Shown here: one piece after another, positions 5,895-6,696 of the stretch
Position numbering within the stretch: the stretch's first letter is position 1
How the letters are laid out: each line of letters starts with the position of its first letter
NCBI GenBank assembly: GCA_030615305.1
Contig: JAUWZL010000038.1
Coordinates: 1-6,696 of the forward strand
Reading direction: 5' to 3'
DNA from: Dehalococcoidia bacterium
GTDB lineage: Bacteria > Chloroflexota > Dehalococcoidia > Dehalococcoidales > JAUWZL01
Length of the DNA: 6,696 bases
Made by a program: the position numbers and the translations under genes
Notes under the pieces: generated by a model
Told to the model about the DNA's origin: nothing
What the model saw: only the letters and a program-made list of their open reading frames with translations
Databases searched by the model: none

Positions 5895-5895
5895 C

Positions 5896-6696
5896 TTACC
5901 CCTCCCCTAACTCCCCCTTCAAAAAGTCTATCGCTTTTACCGGGGTGGGGTCTGTCTGGTTGAGGATGGCCAGATAGTAGCTGACATAATCGCCGATAAG
6001 CACCAGGCTCATCATCTGGCTTAAGGGGCTTTTGCCGTAGCCATCAACAGACCGGTATTGAACCTTTGCCTGCTCAAGGAGCTGGCTGGTCACCTGGTAG
6101 CGGCAAAGGATTGGTTGGGGCAGGTGGCTTGAGCGCAGCATGACCACTACTATCCTGGAGGCTAATTCCGGTGGGAACTGGTAGCCGACCACGGCATTGT
6201 GGTTGAGTTCGGGGAAGACCTCGTAGCCAGCCCAGGCCTTGCTGTTTTCGTTAAACTGGGTCTTCCAGCGGTGGGCTACTTCAGCGGTTATGCCGGCGCC
6301 GTATATTACTATTAGCTTACCGTAAAGCTCCTGTGCCAGTTGCTTTGACTGGTTCCGGCTGACAGGCACAGTTTCGTTTATCTCATGGGATAGCTGCTTT
6401 AACACCGCAACCGTTTCGGCGACATCGGCTGACTTATCGCCAATGAAGCCCAGCCTTTGCATGAAGCTGAGGATAGGCAGGAAGCTAAAGGCTAGGGCGG
6501 CACGGGGTTGGGCTTTATAGTCAAAGCTGAAAACAGGGATATTCCTCTCTTGAGCCATAGCCCTCAATCTGCCGCCGGTGGTAATGGCCAGCTTTTTAGC
6601 CTCAGTCTTCAGGGCTTGCTCAAATGCCGACAGGGTCTCCTCGGTCATTCCTGAGTAGCTGGAGGCGATAACCAGGGTTTTACTGTCAACGAAGGC
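5896..6696 (-). CDS. Bifunctional phosphoglucose/phosphomannose isomerase, C-terminal part (5' end outside window)
   Basis: The frame stays open to the right edge. The 16 residues before the ATG at 6648 (ending IASSYSG) complete the SIS-domain phosphate-binding motif SSYSGMTEET, so that ATG is internal. About 267 residues are visible, and the family is usually about 330-350 long, so some 70 are missing. These archaeal/bacterial enzymes interconvert fructose 6-phosphate with glucose 6-phosphate and mannose 6-phosphate in the cytoplasm. The second SIS half contains the active-site pair: Glu in FNENSK (codon 6249-6247) and His in PELNHN (codon 6201-6199), 16 residues apart, as for Glu203 and His219 of the Pyrobaculum enzyme. 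The C-terminus TPVKAIDFLKGEL is also typical. The first SIS motif has Met where Asn is common (SG-M-TEET). It supplies sugar phosphates that feed inositol, UDP-sugar and GDP-mannose synthesis. Confidence 0.92.
   Translation of the reverse strand, partial: AFVDSKTLVIASSYSGMTEETLSAFEQALKTEAKKLAITTGGRLRAMAQERNIPVFSFDYKAQPRAALAFSFLPILSFMQRLGFIGDKSADVAETVAVLKQLSHEINETVPVSRNQSKQLAQELYGKLIVIYGAGITAEVAHRWKTQFNENSKAWAGYEVFPELNHNAVVGYQFPPELASRIVVVMLRSSHLPQPILCRYQVTSQLLEQAKVQYRSVDGYGKSPLSQMMSLVLIGDYVSYYLAILNQTDPTPVKAIDFLKGELGEG

Noticed and set aside
6646..6648. ATG at 6648 as start of the isomerase
   Set aside because: The frame continues to the window edge, and the residues before it form part of the SIS phosphate-binding motif, so this Met is internal.

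Overview
The window is about 6.7 kb of ordinary, densely packed bacterial chromosome with nine protein-coding genes (two cut by the window edges). I see no RNA gene, insertion sequence or CRISPR array. The gene types (a DUF2089/SHOCT-like gene set, a bifunctional phosphoglucose/phosphomannose isomerase, an MshA-like glycosyltransferase, a CBS-tailed site-2 protease) and the middling GC content would fit a Chloroflexota bacterium of the Dehalococcoidia type. That assignment is an impression from family content, not a measured result.

Left block (1-1038, plus strand): a three-gene operon. A DUF2089 protein (its N-terminus lies outside the window) overlaps by ATGA a 92-residue membrane protein, which is followed by a 138-residue YvlB/LiaX-like SHOCT-domain protein behind a strong ribosome binding site. 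The first and third proteins share a helical SHOCT-like hairpin, and the second and third end in the same short beta-type tail. The set therefore looks like a membrane-associated sensing or regulatory module built from shared parts.

Middle block (1057-4060, minus strand): in transcription order, a CelD/BioF2-type GNAT acyltransferase, a GT4 glycosyltransferase closely resembling MshA (inositol-phosphate N-acetylglucosaminyltransferase), and a PIG-L/LmbE-type zinc deacetylase resembling MshB. Transfer of an N-acetyl sugar, deacetylation and re-acylation of the amine is the logic of mycothiol-type thiols. It is also that of some glycolipids and surface glycans. No cysteine ligase is visible, so the product is open.

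Right block: after a 161-bp divergent intergenic region with a good sigma70-type promoter comes an M50 site-2 protease carrying two CBS domains (4222-5349, plus). Converging on it from the right edge is a minus-strand pair: the bifunctional phosphoglucose/phosphomannose isomerase (partial, 5896-6696) and, 15 bases after it, an AT-rich gene of unknown function (5440-5880) that looks acquired and may have a PD-(D/E)XK-like fold.

The most interesting points are the MshA/MshB/acyltransferase trio outside the expected Actinobacteria, the shared parts of the left operon, and the compositionally foreign small gene. I do not see clear evidence of a wholly new system.
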